Shown: positions 16,749 through 24,964, numbered from the stretch's first letter. The stretch: DNA of 36,766 nucleotides from Reyranella sp. (GCA_021732285.1 JAKFVH010000201.1:1-36766), one strand, 5' to 3'. Notes: generated by a model not told the origin, from the sequence alone. Numbers and translations are program-made.

Positions 16749-18380
16749 ATGCAGGCAAAGGTGCGGACCGTGGCTTTCCAGGGCATCGATGTCCTGCCGG
16801 TCGATGTGCAGGTCCTGATCGCGCCGGGCAATCTCGCCTTTGCCATGGTCGGCCTGGCCGACAAGGCGGTCGGCGAAAGCCGCGAGCGGGTGCGCGCCAC
16901 TTTCCGCGCGCTTGGTCTTTCCCTGCCGCCGCAGCGCATCACCGTCAATCTCTCGCCGGCCGACCTCGCCAAGGAGGGCAGCCACTACGACCTGCCGATC
17001 GCGCTCGGTCTTCTGGCCGCCATGGGCGTGGTGCCGCGCGAAACCATTGCGGGCTACGTCGTGCTGGGCGAGCTGGCGCTAGACGGCTCGCTCAGCCGCG
17101 TTCCCGGCGTGCTGCCGGCGGCGATCGCCGCCCGCGCGGCGGGGCGCGGCGTGATCTGCCCCGCGGTGTGCGGCGGCGAGGCCGCGTGGGGTGGCTTCGA
17201 CACCGCGGATGCCGCCGATGGAGATAAGGGGCCGCCGATCATCGCCGCGCCTTCGCTGCTCGCCCTGATCAACCACCTGCGCGGCCAGCAGAGACTGAGC
17301 GCGCCCGAGGCGCTGATCGCCGAGGATCGCGCGAGCTATCCCGACCTCGCCGAGATCAAGGGCCAGGAGAGCGCCAAGCGCGTCTTGGAAGTGGCGGCGG
17401 CGGGCGGCCACAACCTCTTGATGATCGGCCCGCCCGGCTCGGGCAAGTCGATGCTGGCCGCGCGCCTGCCCGGCATCCTGCCGCCCCTGGAAGCGGAGGA
17501 GGCGCTGGAGGCCTCGATGGTGCGCTCGCTGGCGGGTGACTTGGGCGAGGGCAAGCTCAGCCGCCGCCGCACCTTCCGCGATCCGCACCATTCGGCGACC
17601 CTGCAGGCGCTGGTCGGCGGCGGCCCGCGCGCGCGGCCGGGCGAGGTCTCGCTCGCCCATCACGGCGTGCTCTTCCTCGACGAATTGCCCGAGTTCAACC
17701 GCGCCTCGCTGGAGGCGCTGCGCCAACCCTTGGAATCGGGTCGCGTCACCGTGGCGCGCGCCAATGCCCATGTCACCTATCCCGCGCGCTTCCAGCTCGT
17801 GGCGGCGATGAACCCCTGCCGCTGCGGCCATCTCATGGAGCCGCCCCGCGCCTGCGGCCGCGCCCCGCGCTGCGGGCTCGACTACCAGGGCAAGATCTCC
17901 GGTCCCTTGCTCGACCGCATCGACCTCTGCATCGACGTGCCGCCGGTCAGTGCTGCCGACCTCGCCTTGCCGCCGCCGGCCGAGACCTCGGCCGACATCG
18001 CCGCCCGAGTCGCGGCGGCGCGCACCATCCAGCGCGAGCGGCTGGAAGAGTTCGACCGCAAGGGCAAGCTTTTAGCCGTCGAGGCCGACGAAACGGCAGG
18101 CCTGCTGGCCGACCGCGTGCGCAACTGGTCCAAGCCGCGCTGCAACGCCGACACCGATGGCACCGTGCTGGCGGCCATCGCGGAACCTGACGCTGAAGGC
18201 CGCGCCTTGCTCTTGCGCGCCGCCGAGCGACTCGGCCTGTCGGCGCGCGCCTGGCATCGCACCTTGCGCGTGGCCCGCACGCTCGCCGACCTAGATGGTT
18301 CGGATGCCGTGCGGCGGCTGCATATCGCCGAGGCGTTGAGCTACCGCCGGCCGCAGCCGCGGCAGGCGATGGCGGCATAG
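16749..18380 (+). CDS. comM: ComM/YifB-type AAA+ ATPase (Mg-chelatase subunit-like)
   Basis: A 543-residue cytoplasmic protein. In naturally transforming bacteria ComM is a hexameric helicase promoting branch migration during DNA integration; the family is widespread in non-competent species too. The N-terminal domain (about residues 1-175) has the Lon-protease-like ChlI fold. The AAA+ core follows, with Walker A GPPGSGKS (227-234) and Walker B-like VLFLDELPEFNR. A C-terminal Mg-chelatase helical domain ends RLHIAEALSYRRP. A Cys-rich stretch (NPCRCGH...ACGRAPRCG, near residue 357) is typical of the family. The ribosome-binding site GGAGA lies just upstream of ATG 16749. It precedes a small coiled-coil gene and the kai operon, but a functional link is not evident. 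Confidence 0.92.
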   Translation: MQAKVRTVAFQGIDVLPVDVQVLIAPGNLAFAMVGLADKAVGESRERVRATFRALGLSLPPQRITVNLSPADLAKEGSHYDLPIALGLLAAMGVVPRETIAGYVVLGELALDGSLSRVPGVLPAAIAARAAGRGVICPAVCGGEAAWGGFDTADAADGDKGPPIIAAPSLLALINHLRGQQRLSAPEALIAEDRASYPDLAEIKGQESAKRVLEVAAAGGHNLLMIGPPGSGKSMLAARLPGILPPLEAEEALEASMVRSLAGDLGEGKLSRRRTFRDPHHSATLQALVGGGPRARPGEVSLAHHGVLFLDELPEFNRASLEALRQPLESGRVTVARANAHVTYPARFQLVAAMNPCRCGHLMEPPRACGRAPRCGLDYQGKISGPLLDRIDLCIDVPPVSAADLALPPPAETSADIAARVAAARTIQRERLEEFDRKGKLLAVEADETAGLLADRVRNWSKPRCNADTDGTVLAAIAEPDAEGRALLLRAAERLGLSARAWHRTLRVARTLADLDGSDAVRRLHIAEALSYRRPQPRQAMAA

Positions 18381-18411
18381 GACGTTTGGGTCTAGTCTCG
18401 AGGTCGGTTCA

Positions 18412-18783
18412 ATGACGACGATGACATTCGACAAACTCGCTTACATCGATCGGTTGAAAGCGGCGGGCTTCGCCGAGCCGCAGGCGCGAGCCATGGCCGA
18501 TGGTCTCGATCAGGCGTTGCGCGAAGAAGTTGCCACCAAGAGTGATGTTGCCGCGCTCCGCAATGATATCGATCTTCTTCGGGTCGAGTTTAAGAACGAC
18601 TTTGGGATGCTCAGGAGTGAGTTCAGGGCTGAGCTGGTCGGCGTGAAGGGTGAAATGGGCGGGCTCAAAGGCGAGCTATTGGCGTCGGCGAAAACCGACA
18701 AGGTCGACTTCCTCAAATGGGTGGTGATGCTGATCGTCGGACAGACGGCTGTCTTCACCGCATTGAAGCTGCTCGGCCACTAG
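18412..18783 (+). CDS. Small coiled-coil protein with C-terminal membrane anchor (DUF1640/CCDC90-like)
   Basis: A 123-residue protein. An N-terminal segment (FDKLAYIDRLKAAGFAEPQARAMADGLDQAL) is followed by a coiled-coil-like stretch rich in charged residues (about 40-95) and one C-terminal membrane span (FLKWVVMLIVGQTAVFTALKLL, about 100-120). This arrangement resembles the DUF1640/CCDC90 family, whose bacterial members often sit alone. The start could be ATG 18412 or ATG 18421; the choice affects three residues. It lies between comM (31-base gap) and the kaiC gene (180-base gap). Its role is not known. Confidence 0.75.
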   Translation: MTTMTFDKLAYIDRLKAAGFAEPQARAMADGLDQALREEVATKSDVAALRNDIDLLRVEFKNDFGMLRSEFRAELVGVKGEMGGLKGELLASAKTDKVDFLKWVVMLIVGQTAVFTALKLLGH

Positions 18784-18963
18784 TCCTTTGCACTGCGAAT
18801 AGCTCGCACTTCGCTGACCTCTTCTTGCAGTCGATAGCTTCCGTGCCGCTGTCGAACCACTCCAAAGTGGAGCTAATTCCGTTCGGATATCCGCATCGCC
18901 AGTGCGATAGTGAGTTTGCGCATAGGTAAACTTCAGAAAATTCATACCCACTGAGCGGCGCGA
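18784..18963. other. Leader region upstream of the kaiC-kaiB-kinase operon
   Basis: This 180-base gap is lower in G+C than its surroundings. It contains a perfect 10-bp palindrome, CGGATATCCG (18884-18893), and a small hairpin, CCACT-CCAA-AGTGG (about 18857-18870). A TTTGCG near 18915 has no convincing -10 partner. No stress-sigma (EcfG-type) promoter with correct spacing was found. The promoter of the kai operon presumably lies here but I cannot place it. Confidence 0.4.
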
Positions 18964-20703
18964 ATGACCAGACAACCCCGCCTTTTGACGGCCGAGGCCC
19001 TCGCCAAATGCCCGACCGGCATTCGCGGGCTCGACCAAGTGACCGACGGCGGCCTGCCGCGTAATCGTTCGACCTTGGTCTGCGGCGGACCCGGCGCCGG
19101 CAAGACCCTGCTGGGCCTAGAATTCCTGGCGCGCGGCGCGCGCGACTTCCGCGAGGCCGGCGTCTTCGTGAGCTTCGAGGAGCGGCCTGAGGATCTGGCG
19201 AAGAATGCGGTCTCGCTGGGCTTCGATCTCGGCCGTCTGGCCCGCAGCAAGCGGCTGGTCGTCGAGCACATCGCTCTCGACCGAAACCAGCTCCTCGAAG
19301 CCGGCGAGTACGACCTGGAGGGATTGTTCATCCGCCTCGAGGCGGCCATCGCCTCGGTCGGCGCCAAGCGCGTCGTGCTCGACACGATCGAAGCCTTGTT
19401 CGGAGCGCTGACCAACCAGGGCATTCTGCGCGCCGAGCTCAATCGCCTGTTCTCCTGGCTGAAGGACAAGGGCGTCACGACGGTCATCACGGCCGAGCGC
19501 GGCCAGGGGGCGCTCACCCGCCATGGGCTCGAGGAGTACGTCTCGGACTGCGTGCTCATGCTCGATCAGCGCGTCGACGACCAGATCGCGACCCGGCGCC
19601 TGCGTATCGTCAAGTATCGCGGCTCGACCCACGGGACGAACGAGTACCCGTTCCTGATCGATCGCTCGGGCTTTCTGGTCCTGCCCATCACGGACGTTTC
19701 GCTCGACTATGCCTCGCCCAAGCAGTTCGTTTCGAGCGGCGTCGCCAAGCTCGATGAGATGCTGGGCGGCAAAGGCTACTTCCAGGCCAGCACGGTCATG
19801 GTGTCGGGCACGGCGGGTACGGGAAAGACCAGCCTGGCGGCACATTTCGTCGATGGCGGCTGCCGGCGCGGCGACCGCTGTCTTTATTTCGCGTTCGAAG
19901 AATCGCCGGCGCAGATCATGCGCAACATGCGTTCGGTCGGCATTCACCTTCAGAAGTGGGTGGATCGCGGCTTGCTGACCTTCCATGCGATGCGTCCGAC
20001 GAGCGTCGGCATGGAGACCCATATCAGCTTGATGCTGAAGCAGCTCCAGGATTTCCGGCCACACGTCGTCGTCCTCGATCCTATCTCGAGCTTCGAAGCG
20101 GCGGGCACGCCGCTCGACGCGCACGCCATGCTCATACGTGTGATCGATCTGTTGAAGGCGCGAGGTATCACGACGCTGTTCACCAGCCTGACGTCGGGCG
20201 AAGTCGCCTCCGAGCAAGCCGGCTCAGGCGTATCCTCGCTGATCGATGCCTGGATCTTGCTGCGCAACCTGGAGCAGGGTGGCGAGCGCACCCGGAGCCT
20301 CTACGTGCTCAAAGCGCGTGGCATGCGCCACTCGAATCAGATCCGGGAATTTCTCCTGACCGACCGTGGCGCCGACCTTCAGGACATCTACATCGGCCCC
20401 GAGGGCATTCTCGTTGGATCGGCTCGCGCGGACCAGGAGATGCGCGACCGCGCCTCCGCGGTCGCCTCGCGGCGGGACATCGAGCAGAAGAAAGAGGTGC
20501 TCGAGCGCAAGCACAAGGCGTTCCAGGCGCGCATCGCCGAGCTCGAAGCAGCCTATGCGGCGGAAGCTCACGACCTCAAGGGGGCGATCACCCAGGAAGA
20601 GGGGCGCCTGAAGATCGGGCTGACCGGGCGGACCACTCTGGCTGCTGACCGGCAACGCACGGACAGGACCAGCACCGGGACATCAGGGAGGGCCAGGCGA
20701 TGA
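18964..20703 (+). CDS. kaiC: KaiC-like double-ATPase clock protein with C-terminal coiled-coil tail
   Basis: A 579-residue KaiC homologue, the central ATPase, autokinase and phosphatase of Kai timing systems. It has two RecA-like domains. CI (about residues 15-255) has Walker A GGPGAGKT (41-48) and the catalytic Glu pair E72-E73 in SFEERPED. CII (about 257-485) has Walker A GTAGTGKT (282-289) and E312-E313 in FAFEESPAQ. S424-S425 in GVSSLIDAWILL align with Ser431-Thr432 of the Synechococcus protein, so the phosphosites are Ser-Ser. After CII, a tail of about 90 residues (from ~487) with a heptad-like stretch (ASRRDIEQKKEVLERKHKAF) replaces the short KaiA-binding end. This matches the KaiA-independent purple-bacterial type, in which the tail joins two hexamers. 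The Shine-Dalgarno sequence is weak. The stop overlaps kaiB by 4 bases (ATGA). Confidence 0.93.
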   Translation: MTRQPRLLTAEALAKCPTGIRGLDQVTDGGLPRNRSTLVCGGPGAGKTLLGLEFLARGARDFREAGVFVSFEERPEDLAKNAVSLGFDLGRLARSKRLVVEHIALDRNQLLEAGEYDLEGLFIRLEAAIASVGAKRVVLDTIEALFGALTNQGILRAELNRLFSWLKDKGVTTVITAERGQGALTRHGLEEYVSDCVLMLDQRVDDQIATRRLRIVKYRGSTHGTNEYPFLIDRSGFLVLPITDVSLDYASPKQFVSSGVAKLDEMLGGKGYFQASTVMVSGTAGTGKTSLAAHFVDGGCRRGDRCLYFAFEESPAQIMRNMRSVGIHLQKWVDRGLLTFHAMRPTSVGMETHISLMLKQLQDFRPHVVVLDPISSFEAAGTPLDAHAMLIRVIDLLKARGITTLFTSLTSGEVASEQAGSGVSSLIDAWILLRNLEQGGERTRSLYVLKARGMRHSNQIREFLLTDRGADLQDIYIGPEGILVGSARADQEMRDRASAVASRRDIEQKKEVLERKHKAFQARIAELEAAYAAEAHDLKGAITQEEGRLKIGLTGRTTLAADRQRTDRTSTGTSGRARR

Positions 20704-21080
20704 AGCGCGCGGCTTCGACGAAGAAGAAGGTGACCCGCGCGAGCGCCCGAAAGGCAGCCTCGCCCCGTCCGCAGCGGAACCGTGCCTCCGCAGCGACCGA
20801 CTATGACCTCGTTCTGTTCATCAGTGGTGCCTCCGAGCGGTCCAGGGTGGCTCTCGCCAACATCAAGGTCATCGCCAACGAGCATCTGAAGGGGCGCTAT
20901 AGGCTTTCGGTCGTCGACCTGTACCAACAGCCCCAGCGGGCGCGCGAGCATGAGATCATCGCGGTTCCCACCCTCGTCAGGCGCCTGCCGGCACCCCTGC
21001 GGCGGCTGGTTGGCGACCTGTCGGATGGGGATCGGGTCATGATCGGCCTCGATATCGTGCCGAAGTCGCGTAACGGATAG
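20700..21080 (+). CDS. kaiB: KaiB-like clock protein with basic N-terminal extension
   Basis: A 126-residue protein. Residues about 35-122 form a KaiB domain: YDLVLFISGASERSRVALANI matches the first strand and helix. VVDLYQQPQRAREHEIIAVPTLVRRLP matches the cyanobacterial block with the conserved TPTL-type turn. GDLSDGDRVMIGLDI matches the C-terminal block. In Kai systems KaiB switches fold to a thioredoxin-like form and binds KaiC during the cycle. The first ~33 residues are rich in Lys, Arg, Ser and Ala and are absent from standard KaiB. The gene overlaps kaiC by 4 bases and lies 5 bases before the kinase gene, so the three are co-transcribed. No kaiA is present. Confidence 0.92.
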   Translation: MKRAASTKKKVTRASARKAASPRPQRNRASAATDYDLVLFISGASERSRVALANIKVIANEHLKGRYRLSVVDLYQQPQRAREHEIIAVPTLVRRLPAPLRRLVGDLSDGDRVMIGLDIVPKSRNG

Positions 21081-21085
21081 GGGCA

Positions 21086-22900
21086 ATGGCGAGACGGCCC
21101 GATCCGCGCAGCGCTCGCCGAGCCGAACATCTCGAAGAGCTTGCGGCGCTGCGGGCCCGTGTGAGCGAGGCCGAGGATCTGCTGCGCGCGATCGGCCGCG
21201 GCGAGGTCGATGCCATCGTGAGGCAAGGACCGGCCGGCGATCAGGTCTTCACGCTGGAAGGCGCCGATCGACCCTATCGCACGATGATCGAGACGATGGC
21301 CGAAGGTGCGCTCAGCCTCACCACCGACGGGGCCATTCTCTACGCCAACACGCGCTTTGCCGAGCTGATCGGCTGTGATCTCGACCAGATCATCGGCGCG
21401 TCGCTCAAGGGCTTTGTCTCGCCAGACGACTCCGCCCGCTTCGACGAAGCCCTGCGCCGTGCCGCCGACGGCACGACCCGCGAGCGTCTTCAACTGCGTC
21501 GCGCCGACGGTCGGTTGTTCCTCGCCCAGGTGGCGCTGCGCGGCCTGGATGGCGAGGGCCGCCGGACCATCGTCGCGATCGTCACCGAGCTGGAGGGCGC
21601 GCCGATCGACACCGGCATCGGCGAGCCGGCCCGCAAGGCGGCGCAAATTCTCATGGGCGTGATCGGCGATGTCGAGCAGCGCATGAATCTCGAGGAGCAG
21701 CTCGAGCAGGAGCGCGCCCGGCTGCGGTCGGTCGTCGAGGCGAGCGGCGCCTTGATCGCCCTGGTCGATCCCAAGCTGCAGATCGCCATGGTGAACAAGG
21801 CGTTCACGGCCATCACCGGCATTGGCGAGGCAAAGGCGATCGGCATGCCCTTCGAGCAGGTGATCGACTGCTCCCTGGAGCGCGCCGCCATCGCCGAATG
21901 GCTCGGCAGGACGCCGCCCGGCGACGACGCCCGGACGGTCCAGTTCACCCGGCGCCTGACCGACCCGCAGGGCCGTGAACGCAGCATCTCGATAACGGCG
22001 GCGCCCGTGCTCGATGCCGACGGCAAGACGACCAGCGTGGTTTTCGTGGGCGTCGACGACACCGAACGGCGCGACGCCGAGCAGGCGCTGAACGATGCCG
22101 AGCGTTTCGCCACGGTCGGCGAGATGGCGGGCACGATGGCGCACGAGGTCAGCCAGCCGCTGCAGGTGATCAACCTCGCCTGCGAATCGGCGCGCGACGA
22201 GCTGCTGGAGGCCCGTGAGCGCGGCGATGCTCCCGATGCGGAGTTCGTGAGAGCCAAGCTCGACCGCATAACCCACCAGATCGAGACCGCGAGCCGCATC
22301 GTCGAGGACCTGCGCAACTTCGTCCGCGGTGGCGATGCCCGTTCGACCGCGCCCTTCGATCCCACCGAGGCGGTCAACAGCGCCGTCCGCCTGACCGAGT
22401 ACGGGGCGCGGCAGGCGGGCATCGAGCTATCGTTGGAACTGGCCGGGCATCTTCCGCGGGTGGTCGGCAATGCCGGCCAGCTCGAGCAGGTGCTGATAAA
22501 CCTGATCAACAATGCGCGCGACTCGGTCAGCGCGATCCAGGATCGGCAGGCGACCAAGATCATCGAGGTGTCCGCGTCGACGGTGATCCATGACGGCGTC
22601 GACCTGGTGCAGATCGCGGTCGCCGACAGCGGTCCCGGCATCCCGGCGCATGTCCTGCCTCACCTGTTCAATTCGTTCATCACCACGAAGGCCCGCGGCA
22701 AGGGCACGGGTCTGGGACTTCGCATCTGCCGACGGATCGTCGTGGAGATGCACGGCAACATACAGGCCACGAATCGTCCCCAGGGCGGCGCTCGTTTCGA
22801 GATCACCCTGCCGGCGATGCCCACCGTCGACCGGGACAGCCCGGGGCGCGCCTGGCCGGACCTTGCGGCATTGTTATCCGCGAAATCCACAGAACCGTAA
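21086..22900 (+). CDS. Soluble PAS-PAS histidine kinase, likely output kinase of the Kai operon
   Basis: A 604-residue kinase without membrane segments. The N-terminus has a helical stretch with AIGRGEVDAIVRQG and VFTLEGADRPYRTMIETMAEGA, a signature common in kinases next to kaiBC in Proteobacteria. PAS domains lie at about residues 58-175 and 210-335. The dimerisation and phosphoacceptor domain has H353 in GTMAHEVSQPLQVINL. The ATPase domain (about 440-585) has an N box in LINLINNARDSV, G1 ADSGPGIP, an F box in LFNSFITTKARGKG and G2 GTGLGLRIC. The domain order suggests an NtrB/FixL-like soluble sensor. It probably reads the state of KaiC or KaiB, though a redox or light signal at the PAS domains is also possible. 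No response regulator gene is in the window. Confidence 0.9.
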   Translation: MARRPDPRSARRAEHLEELAALRARVSEAEDLLRAIGRGEVDAIVRQGPAGDQVFTLEGADRPYRTMIETMAEGALSLTTDGAILYANTRFAELIGCDLDQIIGASLKGFVSPDDSARFDEALRRAADGTTRERLQLRRADGRLFLAQVALRGLDGEGRRTIVAIVTELEGAPIDTGIGEPARKAAQILMGVIGDVEQRMNLEEQLEQERARLRSVVEASGALIALVDPKLQIAMVNKAFTAITGIGEAKAIGMPFEQVIDCSLERAAIAEWLGRTPPGDDARTVQFTRRLTDPQGRERSISITAAPVLDADGKTTSVVFVGVDDTERRDAEQALNDAERFATVGEMAGTMAHEVSQPLQVINLACESARDELLEARERGDAPDAEFVRAKLDRITHQIETASRIVEDLRNFVRGGDARSTAPFDPTEAVNSAVRLTEYGARQAGIELSLELAGHLPRVVGNAGQLEQVLINLINNARDSVSAIQDRQATKIIEVSASTVIHDGVDLVQIAVADSGPGIPAHVLPHLFNSFITTKARGKGTGLGLRICRRIVVEMHGNIQATNRPQGGARFEITLPAMPTVDRDSPGRAWPDLAALLSAKSTEP

Positions 22901-22979
22901 CTTGGGTTTCGCGTCGGGCTCAGCCTAAGACTGCAGACGGGCTGCGACCGCGGTCCGCGTCTTATCTCACAGGTCCAAC

Positions 22980-23561
22980 ATGACGACGGTTGCCGATACC
23001 GACAACGGCCGCGACCCGCGCGCCCTGCGCCCGATCCCGCGGTTCATCTTCGCCTCGCGCTGGCTGCAGTTGCCGCTCTACCTCGGCCTGATCGTGGCCC
23101 AGATGGTCTACGTCTACCTGTTCCTCAAGGAACTGATCCATCTCGTCCTGGAGAGCCCCGGCGTCACCGAGCAACAGGCCATGCTGATCGTGCTGGGCCT
23201 GATCGACGTGGTGATGATCTCCAATCTCCTGATCATGGTGATCGTCGGCGGCTACGAGACCTTCGTGTCGCGCATGCAGCTGAACCGCCATCCCGACCAG
23301 CCGGAGTGGCTGAGCCACGTCAACGCCAGCGTGCTCAAGATCAAGCTCGCCATGGCCATCATCGGCATCTCGTCGATCCACCTGCTGCGGACCTTCATCG
23401 AGGCCGGCCAGCTCGGCAGGCCCAGCGCGGCCCTCACCGAGGCCGGCATCATGTGGCAGTCGATCATCCACGGCCTGTTCATCCTGTCGGCCATCGGCAT
23501 CGCCCTGGTCGACTGGATCTCGCAGCAGACAGGCGCAGCGCCCAGGGGCGGGCATCACTAG
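22980..23561 (+). CDS. YqhA-type (UPF0114) integral membrane protein
   Basis: A 193-residue inner-membrane protein of the UPF0114/YqhA family. It shows four hydrophobic segments: near FASRWLQLPLYLGLIVAQMV, MLIVLGLIDVVMISNLLIMVI, LAMAIIGISSIHLLRTFI and ILSAIGIALVDWI. The family signature IMVIVGGYETFVSRMQL is present between segments. The function of the family is not established. It begins 79 bases after the kinase stop and may be read by transcription from the kai operon. A family B repeat follows its stop and separates it from the convergent amidohydrolase gene. Confidence 0.9.
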   Translation: MTTVADTDNGRDPRALRPIPRFIFASRWLQLPLYLGLIVAQMVYVYLFLKELIHLVLESPGVTEQQAMLIVLGLIDVVMISNLLIMVIVGGYETFVSRMQLNRHPDQPEWLSHVNASVLKIKLAMAIIGISSIHLLRTFIEAGQLGRPSAALTEAGIMWQSIIHGLFILSAIGIALVDWISQQTGAAPRGGHH

Positions 23562-23569
23562 TTAGTAGT

Positions 23570-23701
23570 CTTCCTCCCCAGCGAAGCTGGGGAGGTGGCG
23601 CCGTCATACGGCGACGGAGGGGTCATGGGCAGCATTACTGATGCTCATGACCCCTCCGCCCGCTGCGCGGACACCTCCCCACGCGAAGCGTGGGGAGGAA
23701 G
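23570..23701. repeat. Intergenic multi-hairpin repeat, family B, copy 2 (bidirectional terminator position)
   Basis: It has the same plan as 10436-10571. The first stem is CCTCCCCAGC-GAA-GCTGGGGAGG (23573-23595), then CGCCGT/ACGGCG (23599-23613), a central GGAGGGGTCAT/ATGACCCCTCC (23616-23626 with 23647-23657), a short CCGC/GCGG hairpin and a last 11-bp stem with a GAA loop (23674-23698). The ends CTTCCTCCCC and GGGGAGGAAG are inverse copies. It occupies the space between two convergent genes, where its strong symmetric hairpins could stop transcription from both sides. Confidence 0.88.
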
Positions 23702-23704
23702 GTC

Positions 23705-24946
23705 TTACGGCCGATGCAGGCGAACGGGCTCGCGCGTCACGGTGCGCCGGCCACGCTTGTAGGCCATCAGCACCGGCGCCACGGTGCGCAGCGCCGTCAC
23801 GGGGTCGGGCGCGTCGAGCACGACGAGGTCGGCCGGCGCACCGACGGCGATGCCGTAGTCCTTTAGCCGCATTAACCGCGCCGCCGATGAGGTCGTCATG
23901 TCCCAGGCCGCGCGCACCTCGGCGTCCGTGCCGCGCTGGGTGACGATTGCCTGCATGTTGACCTGACGCAGCAGCTGGCCGTCGCCGAACGGCGTGAAGG
24001 GGTTGAGGATGTTGTTGGACGCGACCGAGCAGAGCACGCCCTGCTCGGTCAGCCGGTTGGCGTCGACGACGTTGCGCGGCACGTTGTGGTCGGTGTGCCG
24101 GCCGCCGAGATAGAGGTCGGTCGCCGTCAGCACCGTCAGCGCGACGCCGGCATCGGCCATGCGCTTGGCCACCTTGTCCATGTCGGGCTGGCGCATGCTC
24201 GCGAGCTTTGACACGTGCCCGATCGCGACCCGGCCGCCCCAGCCGTATTTCTCGGTGAGCTCGCACACCAGCAGCGTGTCGAGCTCCTCGGCCGAGGCGC
24301 CGCTGTCGAGGTGCATGTCGATATCGACATCGAACTCGCGCGCCATCTCGAAGACGCGGCGGATCTGCGCCGGCCGGTCGGTGTCGTAGTTCGGCGCCGC
24401 GCCGACGACGGTTGCGCCGTTCTTGAGGGCGGCGACCATGAGCGCGTCGGTGCCGGGATTGTTGGTCAGCCCCTCCTGCGGCATGACGCAGATCTCGAGA
24501 TCGATCGCCCAACGATAGCGGTCGATCAGGGCTTTCACGCCTTCCAGGCCGCGCAGCCCGACCTTCGGGTCGACCTCGACATGGGTGCGCATGCGCGTGC
24601 AGCCGTGCGAGATGCACTTCTCCAGGGTGCCGCCGGCGCGTTCGGCCACGTCTTCGACCGTGAAGGTGTGCTTGACCGCCGAGACGCGCTCCATCGCCAG
24701 GTGCGGGAAGCGCTTCTTCTCGTGGTCGCAGCGTCCCAGGATGCAGGACTTGTCGAGATGGATGTGCGTCTCGACGAAGCCCGAGCAGACCAGCCGGCCG
24801 CCGGCCTGCGCCTGCTCCTTCGCTGCGCCGGCGAGCCCGGAGCCGATGGCGGCGATGCGCCCGTCCTTCACGCCGATGTCGACGGCGGGCTGATCGGGCC
24901 GGCTGTCGGGAAGTCGCGTGTCGCGGAGCACAAGATCGAAATCCAT
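23705..24946 (-). CDS. Cytosine-deaminase-like metal-dependent amidohydrolase
   Basis: A cytoplasmic amidohydrolase-superfamily enzyme of about 413 residues. The metal site begins with HIH (H61, H63) in VETHIHLDKS. A His in DMHLDSGAS and one in IGHVSKLAS match the further ligand and catalytic His of cytosine deaminase. At the position of the metal-binding Asp of E. coli CodA (HDDVFDP) this protein has Asn-Asn (ASNNILNPF, N311-N312), so it belongs to an atypical subgroup and its substrate is probably not cytosine. The start is ATG 24946; GTG 24949 is directly upstream. It is divergent from a Bug receptor gene, with only 78 bases between them. Confidence 0.85.
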   Translation of the reverse strand: MDFDLVLRDTRLPDSRPDQPAVDIGVKDGRIAAIGSGLAGAAKEQAQAGGRLVCSGFVETHIHLDKSCILGRCDHEKKRFPHLAMERVSAVKHTFTVEDVAERAGGTLEKCISHGCTRMRTHVEVDPKVGLRGLEGVKALIDRYRWAIDLEICVMPQEGLTNNPGTDALMVAALKNGATVVGAAPNYDTDRPAQIRRVFEMAREFDVDIDMHLDSGASAEELDTLLVCELTEKYGWGGRVAIGHVSKLASMRQPDMDKVAKRMADAGVALTVLTATDLYLGGRHTDHNVPRNVVDANRLTEQGVLCSVASNNILNPFTPFGDGQLLRQVNMQAIVTQRGTDAEVRAAWDMTTSSAARLMRLKDYGIAVGAPADLVVLDAPDPVTALRTVAPVLMAYKRGRRTVTREPVRLHRP

Positions 24947-24964
24947 CACCGACTCTCATTGCTG

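Noticed and set aside
18853-18883. Possible EcfG-type stress promoter (CGAAC ... CGTT) before kaiC
   Set aside because: The spacer is about 22 bases, where 16-17 is required, and the -35 element lacks the first G of GGAAC.
20897-22276. Possible kaiA or additional clock gene on the minus strand
   Set aside because: The 459-codon frame is antisense to the kinase, with shadow-like composition and no KaiA-like region. No kaiA was seen anywhere in the window.
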